Shown piece after piece: positions 11,026 to 25,400 of a stretch of DNA of 64,000 nt. Position 1 is the stretch's first letter. Each line of letters begins with the position of its first letter. Made by a program: the position numbers and the translations under genes. Origin of the DNA: Strix aluco (taxonomy: Eukaryota; Chordata; Aves; Strigiformes; Strigidae); the NCBI RefSeq assembly GCF_031877795.1, contig NC_133934.1, positions 26,539,716-26,603,715 on the forward strand, in the 5' to 3' direction. The notes beneath the pieces were generated by a model that was not told the origin of the DNA, did not search any database, and saw only the letters and a list, made by a program, of their open reading frames with translations.

Positions 11026-14000
11026 TAGCCTTCTGTCTTTCCTTGGAAGACTACATTTCAGCTTGTATCAAATTTTGTCGTACAGTAGTCTGGAGCTCTG
11101 CATGAAAGCCACTTGCCTTGGCTTCAGGATACCATCTGTAGGGAGATGAAGCAACCATCTGCAGGCGTAAAAAGGAACAGATTTGTGGCCTGATTAGAAG
11201 TGTTGCGAGTGGGAGCTGAATGCTCACATTACTGAAAATGAGGGTCGTGGTTTGAGATTTTTTTTTTTGGCCTCAAGTAGCTGAAGAGATGCTGTTCGGG
11301 CCTAGCTTATTTTGTGGGAGAATGATGACAATGGTGCATGTCAAGGGGAGGGGCAGGTATGACCACTGTTAAGATAAGGGTTTGGGGGAGGGAAGTGCTC
11401 TGGATAGACCTCATTTAGCAAGACCCCTTAGGTCAGGGGCATTGACAGGTCAGATCCTGAGAAAGCACAGTTGCTGTATCCTCATTGTGGATTCAGAGCT
11501 AGTAAGCCTGGCTTTTCCCAAGCCTGCTCTGTGCAGATCAAGTGCAGATATTCCTGTGTCATGTTCCTGGAAGTGTGGAAAGACACCTGAGAGCAAAGTG
11601 CTGGCTAGAGTCCAGCCTATTTTATTAGCTCGGGTTGAGGACAACTGGCTTTGACCCGAGTTAACTCCTGCAGAGTCATTCCTATGACTTCATTGCCTTG
11701 TAGCTTGGATAGACTGCAGAAACAAGCTGGGTTTGTGCATTTGCACAGCAAAGTGCGATCTAATAAGCTGTTCAAGAGAGCAGGGAAAACAGGTTTTGGG
11801 AACACATGAAAGCTTGGCAGATGGTGGCTTAGATCTGACATGGCCGATTCTGAGCCACGGCTGCTAGACCACTGAATTGGTAAATGGTTGGTTGTGAGGG
11901 CCTTACAGGACTCCCTGCTCTGGCAGTGTGGCTCAGGGTCCAGCTTGGGGATTAGTCTCTCAAATTGTGTTTTAAAGTGGAGGTACTGCTACTAGACTTG
12001 CCTTCTCTTTGGGGGCAGGACAGCAGTTCAATGTGGAGACACAGCTTGACTCCTACTCTTGCTAAAACAGTCCATCCTGATTCACTAACTTCTGTTTCAG
12101 CTCATGCCTATATTCATGCCTATATTTCCTCTGTGTGCTGGGCTAGCTCTGACCTCCTCTCTGCTTGCAGCTGGGAGTTTTCTCCTCGACAGTTCTCTGG
12201 GGGTTTCTGAGAGTCCTCCCTATTTAAATAGGAGAAGTGGAATATTTTAGTGTGTCCTTACTTATGGAAATGATTTGAACCTTACAGCTGAAAACTGAAG
12301 TGTGGTAAAATAAAAATATTGTTTGAAGCAAACAAATTTTCAGCGCAAAACATTAAAGTACAATTAAAGGTATTGTCTGCTGGTGGAACACATGGGGTAG
12401 CTCGACAATAGGTGGTGCCCTTGCCAATGGCATAGAGTGATGGTGGCAGCAGCTTTTACTGTGCCCTTACCAGAGCTGTTGTTTCTCTGTATGACATGCA
12501 CTAAAGGATGTTATTACACATCACGTGCAGTTCGTTTCTTCCTCAGAGGGAGAATACTATATTCAGAGTATTGTTTTGGTGACTTTTTTTTCTTCTTTAT
12601 AGATGGGTGGGGCAGAGTTTGTTTTCAAAATATACTTGCTGCTCTGTGCTAAAGATGGGCAAGACAAGTTCATTTTTGCACTCAGATTTAAAGATAATAA
12701 CATCGGGGTTTCTCCTTTAGCTACCCTGTGTTGGTTTTTGTAGGTTAGTTGTCTGAATGCTTGGACAAATCAGCCTGTTTGGAGACTGACACAAAGACAT
12801 TGTGCTGTTTGGTGAAGTCCTGTGCCACTGTGGGTGTTGCTGGTGGCACAGAGTCTTCTTGAAAACCCTCATGCGGAAGTACCCTCTTGATGTTGCTTTA
12901 TTTTCTGCATCACAGGGTCTGGATGGGCTAGCAATGACTTCTCATTAGTTGCCATCATTAATTGTATAGGATAGGTCGGGGGATAAAAGTTCCCGTTTTC
13001 CTATAGCCTGAGTGGTTTCTACATGGCACGGAGCTGGGAGGTGCTGTCTTTTGAGGATTAGCTCAGAGAGCCTTTTCCATAAACAGGGCATGTGTTTGTC
13101 CTGAACGACAGTTAGGAGCTTTGGCTTTCTGGGAGTGTGCCATTTAGCAGCTGTCTCTTGCTAAGGAAGGACCTTCCTTACCAAACATGGTGTCCATTTC
13201 CCCTCTCCACCCTTCTGCCAAATCCAGGAGTCTTTACCATCCCGTGGGCCTGTCTGCCCTGTGTCTCTGAGTGCTGGAGAGCCCTTGTGATGCTGAACCG
13301 GGTCTGCAGCCTTTCTCTCCCATGCCTCAATGGAAAATACATCAGGGAGATGGTGAGGGAAACTATGGGGCACATGGCTACCCTGTAAGCTGTGAGAATC
13401 TTTTGGGGAAGATCTATGGAGGCATGTGGATGGGCCACATCTGAGGGGGCATGTTGCCAGCTGCGGGTACAGGCCCTGAAAGAGCTGTGGAGAAGGTTGG
13501 CTACTGGATCAGAGGTAACCAGAACCAAGAGTCTGCTGTGGTGAAGAAGAAAGGCCTATTGTAGCATGAGGGGCTTTATGCTGGAGGATGGATGGTAGCC
13601 TGGAGTAGGGGCATGACAGTGAATTGAGAGGATGGCAAACACTAGAAGGCATCTGCAAAAGCTGATGGGGAAAGGTGTTGTGTGGCAGATGAGCAGTGCA
13701 GAGGTGTCTGGGAGACCCTGAGGTGCTGCAGGACTGTGTAGTAAGGTACCATGCATGGATGGGGCACCACTGCTGGGGCAGTTCATTTCCCTCAGCTCCA
13801 GCAAAGCAGTGCTGGTGTATCCAAACCAGCATCTCAAAGCAGACCGTCACTGAGATGCACCATTTGGAGGTCTTGCTGAATTAAATGTTGTAGGGCTCAG
13901 CATCCTGTGAGCAACTTGTTTTGTACCGTGTTCAGGTTTGGGGTTTTCATTTAGCTTTATGTAGCTTTCATATGTTAAGAATGCTGAAGATCTTTGTCTT

Positions 14001-14940
14001 GACTGAGATAAAAACTGTGTTGCAGACTTTGGGGGAGGGGACGACTTGCAGTTTTGGTAACTTTTTGGCAAACAAATGGGGCTTTTAGCATCCCTTCCAT
14101 GATAGACATTTAGGCAATCCCTACCACTTCAGGGTTTGAAAAAGGCAGCCTTGTATCCCCAGTGCCACCAGAGGTCCCTATGGCCTGAGACCCTTGTGCT
14201 GTAGTGCTATGTGATCTTTAACTCAAGCTGCAAAACCAGAAAGGACTGAGGGGGAGCACAGGATAAAAGTCACCATCTTGCTTTCCTCCCTATGGTCCTA
14301 AGCTGTTCTGTGTCCTCTGTCATGGTGCTGGGTCTAAAACTAGGTTTGTGTACGCCTTGTGAGCAGGGAATGTTTTTTCATATGGCTTCAGGAGACATCT
14401 TACATGACTTGGGGAGAGCTAAAATAATAGTAAAAATATTAAATGCTGGTGCATTTCTTCTGTGTGATCAGGATGTGATATCTGTGACTTTCTTTGGGCA
14501 GTAGGACCTCTGAGTGTGGCAGTGCTGCTATGACAGTTGCTCTTTCTATAACCTTGGTAAATGACTATGGATCATTATTATTTTTATATTATCTTGGGAA
14601 ACAGGACCCTCCACTGTACACATCCATGGCTGGTCGTACATACTGGACAGGAGAGCAAGCAATGGAAATCCTCTGCCTGTGGCGCAAATTTAATCAATTT
14701 GGTCTGCAAATGGACGAATGGTAGTCCTGTCAAGTCAGGCTGTGGGAGCTCTACATAACAGTGTTTGCTCTGTTTGCTAACTCAGAAGGCATTGCCTCAG
14801 ATTCCCATCTCTAAGTCAGGGTAAAAGTACTCTTCCTCACCTGTGTGTCCTTCTTGTCTTTCCAGATTATCCCCTTTTACTGTCTTGTAGTGCCATATAG
14901 GCAAGCCACGGGTGACTGGGAGCTTCAGCTTTTCAGCATC
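11026..14940. other. Intergenic sequence after N4BP2, no gene seen
   Basis: This is mixed-composition sequence with many short overlapping open frames on both strands and none with a recognisable domain or splice context. Nothing here resembles a known protein. Confidence 0.5.
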
Positions 14941-14944
14941 TGTC

Positions 14945-14977
14945 AAGATAGCCATGTAAAGTGGCTATCTTAATAAA
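14945..14977 (+). other. Perfect 10-bp inverted repeat followed by AATAAA
   Basis: The arms AAGATAGCCA (14945-14954) and TGGCTATCTT (14962-14971) are exact reverse complements around a 7-base loop. AATAAA begins at 14972, directly after the right arm. A related unpaired sequence, GTGGCTATCTCATTAAACTG, occurs near 62132. The function is unknown. Confidence 0.55.
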
Positions 14978-14980
14978 CTG

Positions 14981-17760
14981 CAGAGAGAACAGAACGTCCC
15001 TGGAGGGATGATGCACCCTGGCTGGCAGGGGGCTTCCCCCTGAGAGCGCTTTGGGAGCAATTCAGGGTGCCTACGTCAGCCTCCCACTGATGCCTTTGGG
15101 AGAAACATCTCCGTGTTCATGAACTAGAAAGGAGAAACCGGCTGGTGAAGCGGGGAGCCTGAGACTGCACAGTATGATTATCCCCATCTCCTTCTTCAAA
15201 ACAGGAGGAAGTAGGAAAAGCACATTCAAAATAAAAACAGCTGCTGCCTTCATCTTGCTGATTTTCCCAAGAGGAACTCTAATGGCTTCTGACTTTGCTG
15301 GGGCAGGAGGCCTGGTTTGTGCCTGCATTTCTTTTCCTGACAAGAATGACGTACAGACTGCAGAAATAACGAGGCAGGGCAGCGCTGTGGAGCGGGAAGG
15401 TGCACAAGTGGAGCAGGGCCAGGGCTGGAGCAGCTGCGGGGAAGAAGGGAGAGAGGAGCAGCTGGTCCCACTTGCCGCAGGTGGGTGCCTGGAGAGCTGT
15501 GTGTTTGGCCTTAAGGTGGCTGGCGGTTCCCCCAGCCCAGAAGCCAAGCTGCCCTGAGCTGCGGTTTCCTGGGGCATGGTGCTGCCGCCGCTGCACCGGG
15601 GGTTGCTGCTGGGGAGGCAGAGAAGGGGGAGCCCCGGGGCCGGCAGGCCACAGGGCCTGGCCTGGGGCCACCTCGAAGCAGAGCTGGTGAGAAAAGCTGC
15701 TTCCTCTGGCACTTCCCTGCTCAGCTCTTCACCCTCCTAGGCAGAATGAAAGCAGGAACCAGCGTTTCCTCAGCGCTTCTGGCCTCCGTCAGTGTTTTCT
15801 CGCCTGGGCAGCTGCGCTGGGGAGCACCTCAGCTGCTCTGAGGCGTGGGCAAGGCCAGGGGGTGCGTGTGGGAGGTTGACCTGGCCCTGAAGCCATGGAG
15901 TAGCCTCAGGTTGGGTGTGATCTCACAGAGAAAAACCACTGAAGCCGCCTCCACGGTTTCACCAAAGCCATTGGGATTACTGTTGCATTAAATCCAGATG
16001 GGGGCAGGAAGTGTGACTGTCCCTGGGGAGAGAGAAAATTGCAAAAGTCAGACAATTCACAGAAACAGATGTGGGCTTGCACGCTATGTGTGTGGAAGTG
16101 TTTGCTGGCAGGAGAGGGCTGCCCCTCAGCCCCCGGGCTGCTGAGTGGGGCCTGCCCGCCCTGCTGGCCCCTGCCTGAGCTCAGCTCTGCCTGCCCTGCA
16201 GCCCTGGCCACCACCTCCCTGCCACAGGCAGCCTGCCCACCCGGCCACTCTTCCCCTCTCCCTGCCAGCTCCGGGGCTGCATGGCTACTCTGTGCTCCTC
16301 AGGGCTGCAAATATCTCCTAAGAGCTCCAGCAAAAAAACAAGGGGTGGGCAAATGCAGAAGAAATCTTGTTCCCTCAATAGGGCAGACGAGTGTTTCAGG
16401 AATTAGTACCTGATTTGGGGGAAGAAGATCAAATTTGTTCTCAGTGGTGTGACTGCTTTTATGCTAGACTGTATCAGAGCAAGAGACAGAAGAATTAAGA
16501 AACCATCAGCGCTTCTCTTTCAAGAAAGGGGAAGTAGGTTTTCATATTGCCCTGGAGGAGAGCACTTCCCATACATCGTCCTGACCGGCAGTTCAACTGT
16601 GGCGTCATGGGAGGAATTTTGCTAGGAAGTTAGCACACTGGTTTCTGCTTATCAGATACCAAGAAAAAAAAAGTGTGTAAACGTTAGTTTTGTCACACAG
16701 CATACGTTGCTGACAACCCGATCTCAAGAAGAATACCCTAGAGAAATAGCTAGTAAGTAACCCATACACAGCAGGAAAACATATAAAAGTAGTAAAGAGT
16801 AGTTCTGTAGATAAGACTGCAGAAGGCTGTGGTCTCAGAAAGTGGGGAAATCTCTGCCTGCCTTGTCTGTACAAGTGTATGGGTTTAATGTACGAAACAG
16901 AGCTATATCAGTCTTGAAAAGACCCTGGATAAATGTAGATGCCCACACCCAAATGTTAGTGCCAAACCCGAGTTTGATCACCATTTGTACAGCTCAGGCT
17001 TCTCTGCTTTGGGCCCAAGAGGTCAGTGCTGCTCAGGCGTGCCCAGGTCTGAGTCGCCCAATGCCTTGTGCCCATCTCAGCACTGTCTGCACCCAGAAAC
17101 TGGGTGGCCCAGGACCAAATGCCCCAGAGCAGGGGTAGCTGGTGGGCTGCTCTGTGACCACCTGAAGCATAGGGCAAGCCTGTCACTGAAGGCAGATCCA
17201 TTTCCGCTTTACAGAGGGGACAGATCTGCTTTTGCAGGGCTGATGGAGGTGCTCCTTGGCCAACTCTACATGCTAGGTATGCCAGCGGTGCCCAGGCTGT
17301 GGCTGCCCCATGCTGCCACTCTGCCTCCTGACGGCCCTCGCATGGCCCTGCCAGGTCCAGGATGGCAACCAGTGGAAATGGTGGCTGGAGGTGGTACCTA
17401 GCTGGCATGGAGCCTGTGCCTACAACAGCGGGGATCTGCAGCTGTGGCCCTGGCTCCCTGCTGACAGCACACCACCTCTCCTGCTGCACCAGGGCTGTGT
17501 AGGCTCCTTTGGCATGTCTCAAGGAAGAGGCAATGCCTGAGAAAGGGGCTCAAAAGCTGAGCTGAGTTGAGGGTTGAACTTTGTAACTTGCTCTGTAACT
17601 CAGGAGGGAGGCAGGAGGGTCCACGTAGAGGGAGTGGGATTTCAGACATGCTCCTACATTTAGGCTCCTCTGTCAGGCACACTGCAGCCTCAATATGCTG
17701 GAGGGCTTTGAGTCACCCTCTGAAGGCCTCTAGTCCTCCTCATATGATGTGTCAGGAATC
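14981..17760. other. GC-rich non-coding block
   Basis: The GC content is clearly above its surroundings, with moderate CpG around 15550-15660. Stop codons are rare, so long open frames appear on both strands (for example 15071-15712 minus and 16956-17522 minus). They overlap one another, are low-complexity Pro/Ala/Ser/Leu-rich in translation and show no domain. I read the block as non-coding. It might hold regulatory sequence or untranslated exons of RHOH, but nothing in the sequence proves it. Confidence 0.35.
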
Positions 17761-20700
17761 CACCTCCTGCTAGGTTTTGGATTCTGCTTTATCACCACGT
17801 GCTTCAGTTTGTGCCACTGAAAACCAAAACCGAGGGGTGTCTAACCACTATGTTAGCTTGCTGAGGAACCAGAGCCTAAATTCAAGGCAAAGTAATTAAT
17901 AGTGTGAGAGTTTTACCAAAATCCATATAGGAACTGCTTATGAAACTTCATTTTCATTTCCTCTTTCAGATTTAGTTCTCTGACAATCAGTAATGCTGCA
18001 GAAGTTGCTGTGCCGAGTCTACTTTAGAGACTTTAGCAATTCTCTCCGCGATGCTGGAGATTCCCTGAGGAAGATTTCCTTTCTCTGAGGTATCTATTCC
18101 TGGAAAGGGAGTGCTTTCACCCCCAGGTTGAAATGGGTCTGGGCAACCTACATGATTTCGCCTGTACTGCCCAGGAACCTGCCCAGGGAAAGTAAATAAC
18201 CACATTCCAGTTTTCCCAACACACAGCTGGCATCTGGACCACACAAATTTCTCCTGCCTCCCTTTGAAAATGTTAACTACAAAAAAAATTTGGCTCTTTT
18301 TTAACCAAATAAGCACACTTTTTGTGTGTTGTTTATAATTGGTGCGGTGACTAGACATAAGCGACAATATTAGATTTATTTTGTATAACATAATGATCAT
18401 CTAGGACAGGAGAAAGGCTTGTAGGGCTAAATACAATGGGTATCAGGAGTGTCATGGTTTACTTCCTGAGCATTGCACATACCATACGATTTGAGACAGA
18501 CCAAAATCAGAGCTGAGTGAATATGAGAACCAAAAGGAAATCAGGCAGGGGGGGACAGGAATAGCTTCCTTTCTTGATCTCAAACCCCTTCCTAACATTA
18601 GCAGCCTGCTGGTTTCTCCAACTGAGACAGAAATCAGTGGATTAAGAGACAAGTGGGACCTTTCATTGTAAACTAGCCCCTGTCTTTACATGACAAAACC
18701 CTGGATAATGTTATTTTATATAATTGGTCATAAACCCTTACTTACTTGAGGTTTAAGACTTATTTTTTGCTGTCAACTTACTTTTCAATGCAAAAATAAT
18801 TTGCAACCTTCTAGTCCGCCCCCATAAATATTTTCCACAACAAAGTGTTTGTTTCTGAAAGTCCCAGATAATGACTCATACTGAGTTTAAAAAAAAGGAG
18901 AAGCAACATATTTTTTAATGTATTAACAGTATTCTCTCACAGCCAGATGTTTCCCTTCATTGCACAGCATGAAGAGGTGAAAAGAAGCAGAAAAACTGCA
19001 GTAAGAAAGAAGAAAAAAATCAAGGATCAAGAAAAAGGTGTCAGGCTGCAATATTGCACCTAACTTTGGAATTGCCTACTGTGCAGAGAGCATGGGGCTG
19101 AAGGTCTGTTCATGGAATTCCAGGTCACTAGGAAGTGAAGTCATGGAGCAAGTGCATGAAGCATGTGCGTCCCTAAGAAAGGTATCAAATTTTTATTCAA
19201 AAAACCCCAAATGGATGGAAGAAGCAAAAATAAATCTGACATTCAGCTATTTTGGGAAAGTTATTGGGTCAAGATACTCCAGGAAGCACAGTGTATGGAG
19301 ATGGGTGGAAATCAAGACACGTTAGAACACTGTTCTTATTCTACAGTCTTCATTTTTTGCTGAGCTCACTCAGTTAAAAAGTTGTTTATGAAGTATTTTA
19401 CAGATGGATGCGCTCTTTATCCAAAATGCAAACTGCTTAGCCAGATGGCCTCACATCTGGATTAGTCTGCAGCACAAAACAGAAAAGAGTAGTTGCATTT
19501 TTTAAGCAACTGCTATCTGTAGCAGACCTAAAATGGGTGATGATCACCGAAGACATTTATATCAATATCATTTGCCAATGGTGTTTATTTCTCTACTTCT
19601 GACAAGCCGCAGAGTTCTGGTGGAAACATTTCAGAATGTTTGGGTGTCTGATTTTCTTTATCGCAATGGAAACTTATTGCCTGATTGCATGCACTGGTAT
19701 TAGGAAACCCAAACCCAGTTAAAAACAGAAGAATAGATGTTTAATGTGAAAAATAAGTAACACAGGTTCTCACATAAACTGATAATGCGCTGAAGCGCCT
19801 TATCCAAAACCTTATCTCAAACTAAAAGGAAGATTGAAGCTTTTAAGAAGAGAGTATTCCAGAAATGCCTTCTGTGAGCCACCCTTCCTTACCTTCATCC
19901 CTGTTGATATTTAACTGAATTAATTTAATTTCATAGGGAAAAGAAATTTATTCGCCAGCCTAACTGTGCAGCTTTGTATCAGCAGGTTTACAGCATGTTT
20001 ACACAGGTTATATTCTTTCAGCAGCTATTTATGTTTTTGGCACAAACTGCCTTTCATCTACACATAAATTATCTTTTGTTTCCTTTTTGCTTTATCTTGT
20101 AATTTATTCTGTTGTTTTTTAATCATTCTTGGAAGCAGTATGACTTTGTCTTGGAATGTATTGTACTGTCAATGGGGACAAATTTGTTAGCTGTCTTCAG
20201 AGAGTTCCCATCCTGCAAGGAACACAAAATGCATGGCTTTAGATCTGGATCAGGCAGCATGTTCCTACTGCTTTGTGGCTAGAGATGGTCTGAAATGGCT
20301 TTACTGAGCCCAAAATATTTTCCGAAAAGGACTTGGGTTCCATTTCTCTGTCTCTGGGGCTGGTTTTGAGGCTGCCAGGGAACCCACTGCTCATGCCTCT
20401 GACTGAGGAGCAGACAGCCCACTGTGCTGGTCATCGGGGCCCCTCATGTTGGGCTCTGGGGCAGCTCTCCTGCTGTGCCAGGGCTCTTGGGCTGCTTCAG
20501 GAGTATGGGACAGGAATGCCCTCCACACAGTCTGATTGCCTGACCATCCGAAGTGGACAATCTCTTGTGCTCACAACTCCTGGTGTATAGACCATAGACC
20601 TGGCACTTGAAATCCTGAAACTATCATCTGAGCTTTTCAGTGTTGTGGTGGGAAAGCTGAAAGTGATGAGAGTCTGGCCAGCTCAAGTTGTCTATGCTGG

Positions 20701-22437
20701 GAAGGGTGGGAGTATCTACGCCTGTGGTTCTTCCTTCTGCTCAGCCTCCTTGTGCTGGCAGAAGAGAGACCTGAATGCTAGTAAGATGATACTGGTCAAT
20801 CCTAGCCAGTGCTACTGGGAAATTCTCACTGAATTATGACAAATTCCTATAAACCAATGTTGAATCAGCCCAAAAGAGCCTGCCTTGGGTTTTGCACAAG
20901 GTCAACTAAGCATGTATGCTCTTTTTTTAAAGGCAGGGCCACATTCTAGCTCGCATAAATATATCCCAAGTCTCATTCATGCTACTGGGGTGTGAATTGC
21001 ACGTAGCACTGCTGGGCAGTTGTCGATCTGCTCCTTTCCTCCTAGCACGTATAGGAGTTGCTGGACTGTGCTATGCCATTAGCTGCAGTAGCAGAGAGGA
21101 GGTGGCTGTAGGAGCGGCAGAGTGCAAAGAGAAAGCTTGCTGCAGCCTGGAGGTTTTGCCCCCCTCCCCCATCTTCAAGGTTTTTACATCTGCTCCCATA
21201 GTCACCAAAGAGAGAAAGACATACACACTCATATACCAACCCACAACAAAACCCACACAGGCAGTGCTGAGGAGCTCTCACCAGGAAGCTGACTTACCCT
21301 AAACCACTGCGTTATTTCTCGTCACACTACATCTGGGTCTGCTCTCACTGCTGCCTCCGGATGAGCTAGACCCAGTTGCCAGGACTAATTTGGCCTGTAT
21401 GTGCAGTGGTCTCTGGTTACCTCTTGAGGTTTTGGAGCTTTTGTTCTCTCAATAATATAATTATTCTTATCTGCTAAAAAAAGAAGTCCATCTGAAAAGG
21501 CCGAGAACACAGAACACCACTCTTCGTTTTTCTTCATGTCTCATCTAGAATAGTTGACTTCCGTAACGTTTATTTCCAACAGCCGCTTTCAGCTTCCTGC
21601 GTTTGGTGAGTTCTTTATATTTTCTTTTTTTTCTAAATGTCTTCATGTGAATCGATATTCTGAATCAAATTCAGTGTCTTTAGTTTTACTTTTATTAATA
21701 AGTTTGTGAAATTGATTCACATAATCAGTTTTACTTTTAATACCATCTGTTAAATACTCAGGATTGTGATACCCTGTTAAACGGTGGTCTAATCCTGCCC
21801 CAGGTCATATATCTTCTGGATTTTGTTTCAGAGTTTGTTTCCACTTCAGCGTAAAAAGGCCTTGTACAAAAGCAGAAAGAGGGGTGTGACGGGCTGTGCC
21901 ATGCCAGTATTTTCCACATTAACTGATGTAAGAAAAAAAGAGAGAAAATGGGAATTATTCTAAAGATGATGGGTCTGATTCTGAACCCCTTTTCTGTTGT
22001 ATGAACTATGAACCCAGGAGAAATAGGCATGTGTAAACCTGTAACACCTCAAAGGACAGCTTTCTTCCCCATTTGTGAAGTACATCATGGTTATAAAAAA
22101 ACTGTTCTGCTTCATCTTAAATGTTCCCAAGCAAATTTAGGTGAAGATTTTATTGTGAGAATCTGAGAAAGGTGAAATTTATGTTCTTAGGACTGAAGTG
22201 AGATTCAAATTATTTTTAATTTGCCAACGTATCTGTCACCGGCTCTGGTTCCAGTGGCTGCCGGGCCCCGTTGGGTCTAACAAGTGCTTCTGCTACCTTC
22301 TGAGATCGAAGGGCTTCGTTTGCCATCTGAATGGCCGTGGTTGTAACTCTGCTTTCATCTCACCCGCATGGCTTCTTCTCTGCTTTCTGAGCCAACCGTG
22401 GCATGCTCATGGCATGGGATCCCCTTAGAGAGCAGCA

Positions 22438-22475
22438 TGTGTGTGTGTGCATGTGTGCACATCTGTGCACACCCA
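22438..22475 (+). repeat. Imperfect (TG)n microsatellite
   Basis: TG/CA dinucleotides, interrupted by ATG and CATC variants, extend for nearly 40 bases. Confidence 0.75.
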
Positions 22476-25400
22476 TTTCTAGATTCTGCTTACAAAAACC
22501 TGCATCTTACGATGCTCTAGCAGCAGTGGGATGGTCTTGTCACATTGCCAGTGAGAGGTAGTTGATCTAAAAGGTGAATGAGGAGGGAGCACACAGAGGC
22601 TGGAACCATCCCTCTGACACAGATCCCTGCAAAAAATCTGAATGTGGCTTTAAGATTTTCTAACTACTTCTTTCAGCTGCATTTCCACCTGTGGATGGGG
22701 CGGGAGTGGGGCCGTGGCATCTGGAGGAGGCCAGCTTTGACACGGGATTTATTCTAAAGAAAATACTTGTAGAGGAAAAAGGTAGGATAAATGAGATTGG
22801 TTAGTTGTTAGCAGGCACATGTGTCAGCATTTTTTGGTGTCAGTACATGCCCATCTGCTGCTGCTGTCAGAATAAGGTGGGAGTGTGCATTGCATTGTGC
22901 TGCTTTGTATTTCACATTTCCAAAACCCACCATTTAGATCAGTGGGTGTTTACAAGTGTTCCAGTACAAAAGACTATACATGTATACTTACTTGACTTTA
23001 GAATGGCATTTCATCTCATTTTTCAGAGACAGGTCTGAAGATGTATCATACAAGTGAAGTCCAATTTACCAGAGAAAGTGGGTACAGACTTGACATGAAT
23101 ACTGTTTGAGACTTGGGCAGTAACCGCATGGTAGAAAAGCCCCACATGCACTTGCTTCCTGCTAAATTAAGAGAGTAGACCTTGGTGGGGCATAACACCA
23201 AGTTTTATATTCACTAGACTAGGTGCTGCAAACCAGGAAAAAGAGTAGTTTTATATTTATAGAGAATCTGTGTTTTTATAAGTAATCTTACTGTCCACAG
23301 CAAAGTTCCAGAGCAAAGAATTAAAATTTTAAAAATGGGCTTGATTTTTTTGTATAGTAAGACACAAATTCATAAACCATCGGCAGGGCAAAGTGGCTGT
23401 AAATTACTATCATTTAATCCCATTTCAAGGGAATTTCACCATGCCAAAGCACTATGAGATGGTCTCATGGCAGAAGAGCATCAGGCCTCACATGATTGCC
23501 TATATCAGAGGACCTATATCTACATGCAGCACAGTAAAACCACGAAGTTGGAGCTATATTTCCAGAAAGTTACTAAAAATACTTCTTCAGCCTGGTGACC
23601 AGCTTTCTGAAGAAAATATTTATATGTAGAAGTTTAACACATTCTGTCTCAGCTGCTCCATTGCGAGTATGAATTTGGGGACAAAATGAAAGCACTCTTC
23701 CTACTGCTTAAACCCAGCAATGCAGAGACTGATGCTAAAGTCAAATCAGCTGGTAACAGCTGCCGGTGCCAGTGATATCAGGAAGGCAATCTCTTGTACA
23801 GCGAGAGGCAAGCCATATAAATTCTTACAGATGTAAGTGGATGCTTTGCAGTATACCCAGACCACACAGGAAATTAGCAGAAATTGTGGTAGTGGTCTTG
23901 CAGGCTGCGCCTCTGGCCTGTCTTGTAGAGTGGCGGGTCTGCACCAGCAGAAGCTCCCCAGGAGCTTTTCTCAGTGACACTTTCTGATAACCAGCCAGGA
24001 GGACACCCAGGCAGCGAGATGAAATTCTGTTGTTTCTCTTCTTGCTTTTGCTGTGCAGCTCTAGATGCATAGCAGCAACTGGGTTAGGAGCTTTAAATGA
24101 AAAGGATTTTCAATGAAAAATACCTCTTCTCTCTAAAGCAAACACCCCCCATTTTCTTTGTATAATGTTGGTGCTGTGGTTCTATAGTTTTCATTAAGAA
24201 ACAGTCGAATGTTACTGAATCCACTGTTTAAGTGATTAATTCAATTTGGCACTGACCATACAATGAAAAATTGCAGAATTTTTTATTAAAAAATATGCTT
24301 TTGATTATGGTCTACACTGGAAGGGGAGATGTTTGGAGCCAGCAAAATCTCAGTGATGCAGCAGTAATCATGAGCCCTGGAAGTCATGGGTACAAAACGT
24401 TGGTGTATTGGGTCTAAAATGAGCAGCTCCTAAAGTAGTGGGGAGCAATAGTCACAGCTGGAGGCTGTGCTGGAGGATTGCCGTCAGGGCTGGCACGGCA
24501 GCTGGAGGGTAGCTGGCAACATGGTTTGAACACTTACTGCGTGTGTGTGTTCCTCGCAGAGCGGGTATGGAAGTATCTGCTTGTTCCTAACCCCACTTGT
24601 GGCTGTGTCCTGCATTTGTGGCAGATTCTTTGATCTTTCCCACCCTGCACAAGTGCTTGCCACTGTGTCTGCGTCGTATTTCTTTTGTATAAGAAATTGC
24701 ATTTGGTCTTCGGTTACAGAGGCCAAGAAGTGTAAATTCCTAAGGGATGAGGGTGGAGCTGAACTTGACATGCTTTGTCTTTACCTGGCAAAATGTATTG
24801 AACCTGCTGGAAACCACTTGAGGATTCTGCTATGGTTTGGGGGTTTCCCCAATGGGGGGCCATGGTGACCTATCACATAGGAAGGACCCAGCATGTGCTG
24901 GAAAGGGAATGAACACCTCTCCTGGCAGAAGCTGGTGCAAAGGGCTGTGGTTACATACCATGCACGGTGCTGCTTGTCACACACAAGTGTGAGCGTGGAG
25001 TACTAGTCTCAATAACTGACACTTGCTCAGTTTAAGGTTGTTGTACCATCTGGCGATATCTCTTTTCCTCATGAGTGGCACTGAATTGCTTTTGAAGGTT
25101 ATCCTGGTTTATGTCAAACTACAGATGAGACTGGCTCTCCTAATATAAAAGTTTGAGACCAAGACCCCTACGTAGTTAGGGGTCTGTTTTGGTCATCTCC
25201 TGGGCACATGGTCATTGAAAGAATATGAAACCTCTCACTCTCGCAAGAAAACCATTCTTTCCTTTTGTTGACAGGCATACCAGTGGACGCACACTTTGCA
25301 GCTTGCCTTTTTTTTTCATTAAGTAATTGTGCTTAAAAACTGGTAAAGTCTTTACAGTTCAAAGTTACTGAATTAATGACATACTGAATTATTGATTAAC

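Noticed and set aside
15071-15712. 213-codon minus-strand open frame in the GC-rich block
   Set aside because: It overlaps several other long frames on both strands, its translation is low-complexity Pro/Ala/Ser/Leu-rich, and it has no domain or splice context. It is explained by low stop frequency in GC-rich DNA.
16956-17522. 188-codon minus-strand open frame
   Set aside because: A competing plus-strand frame covers the same bases. No family is recognised and no promoter or polyadenylation context is visible.
18120-18190. Short CR1-like wording (a GGGCAACCT motif)
   Set aside because: Similarity is limited to a few bases. No CR1 3' end or (ATTCTRTG)n tail is seen anywhere in the window.
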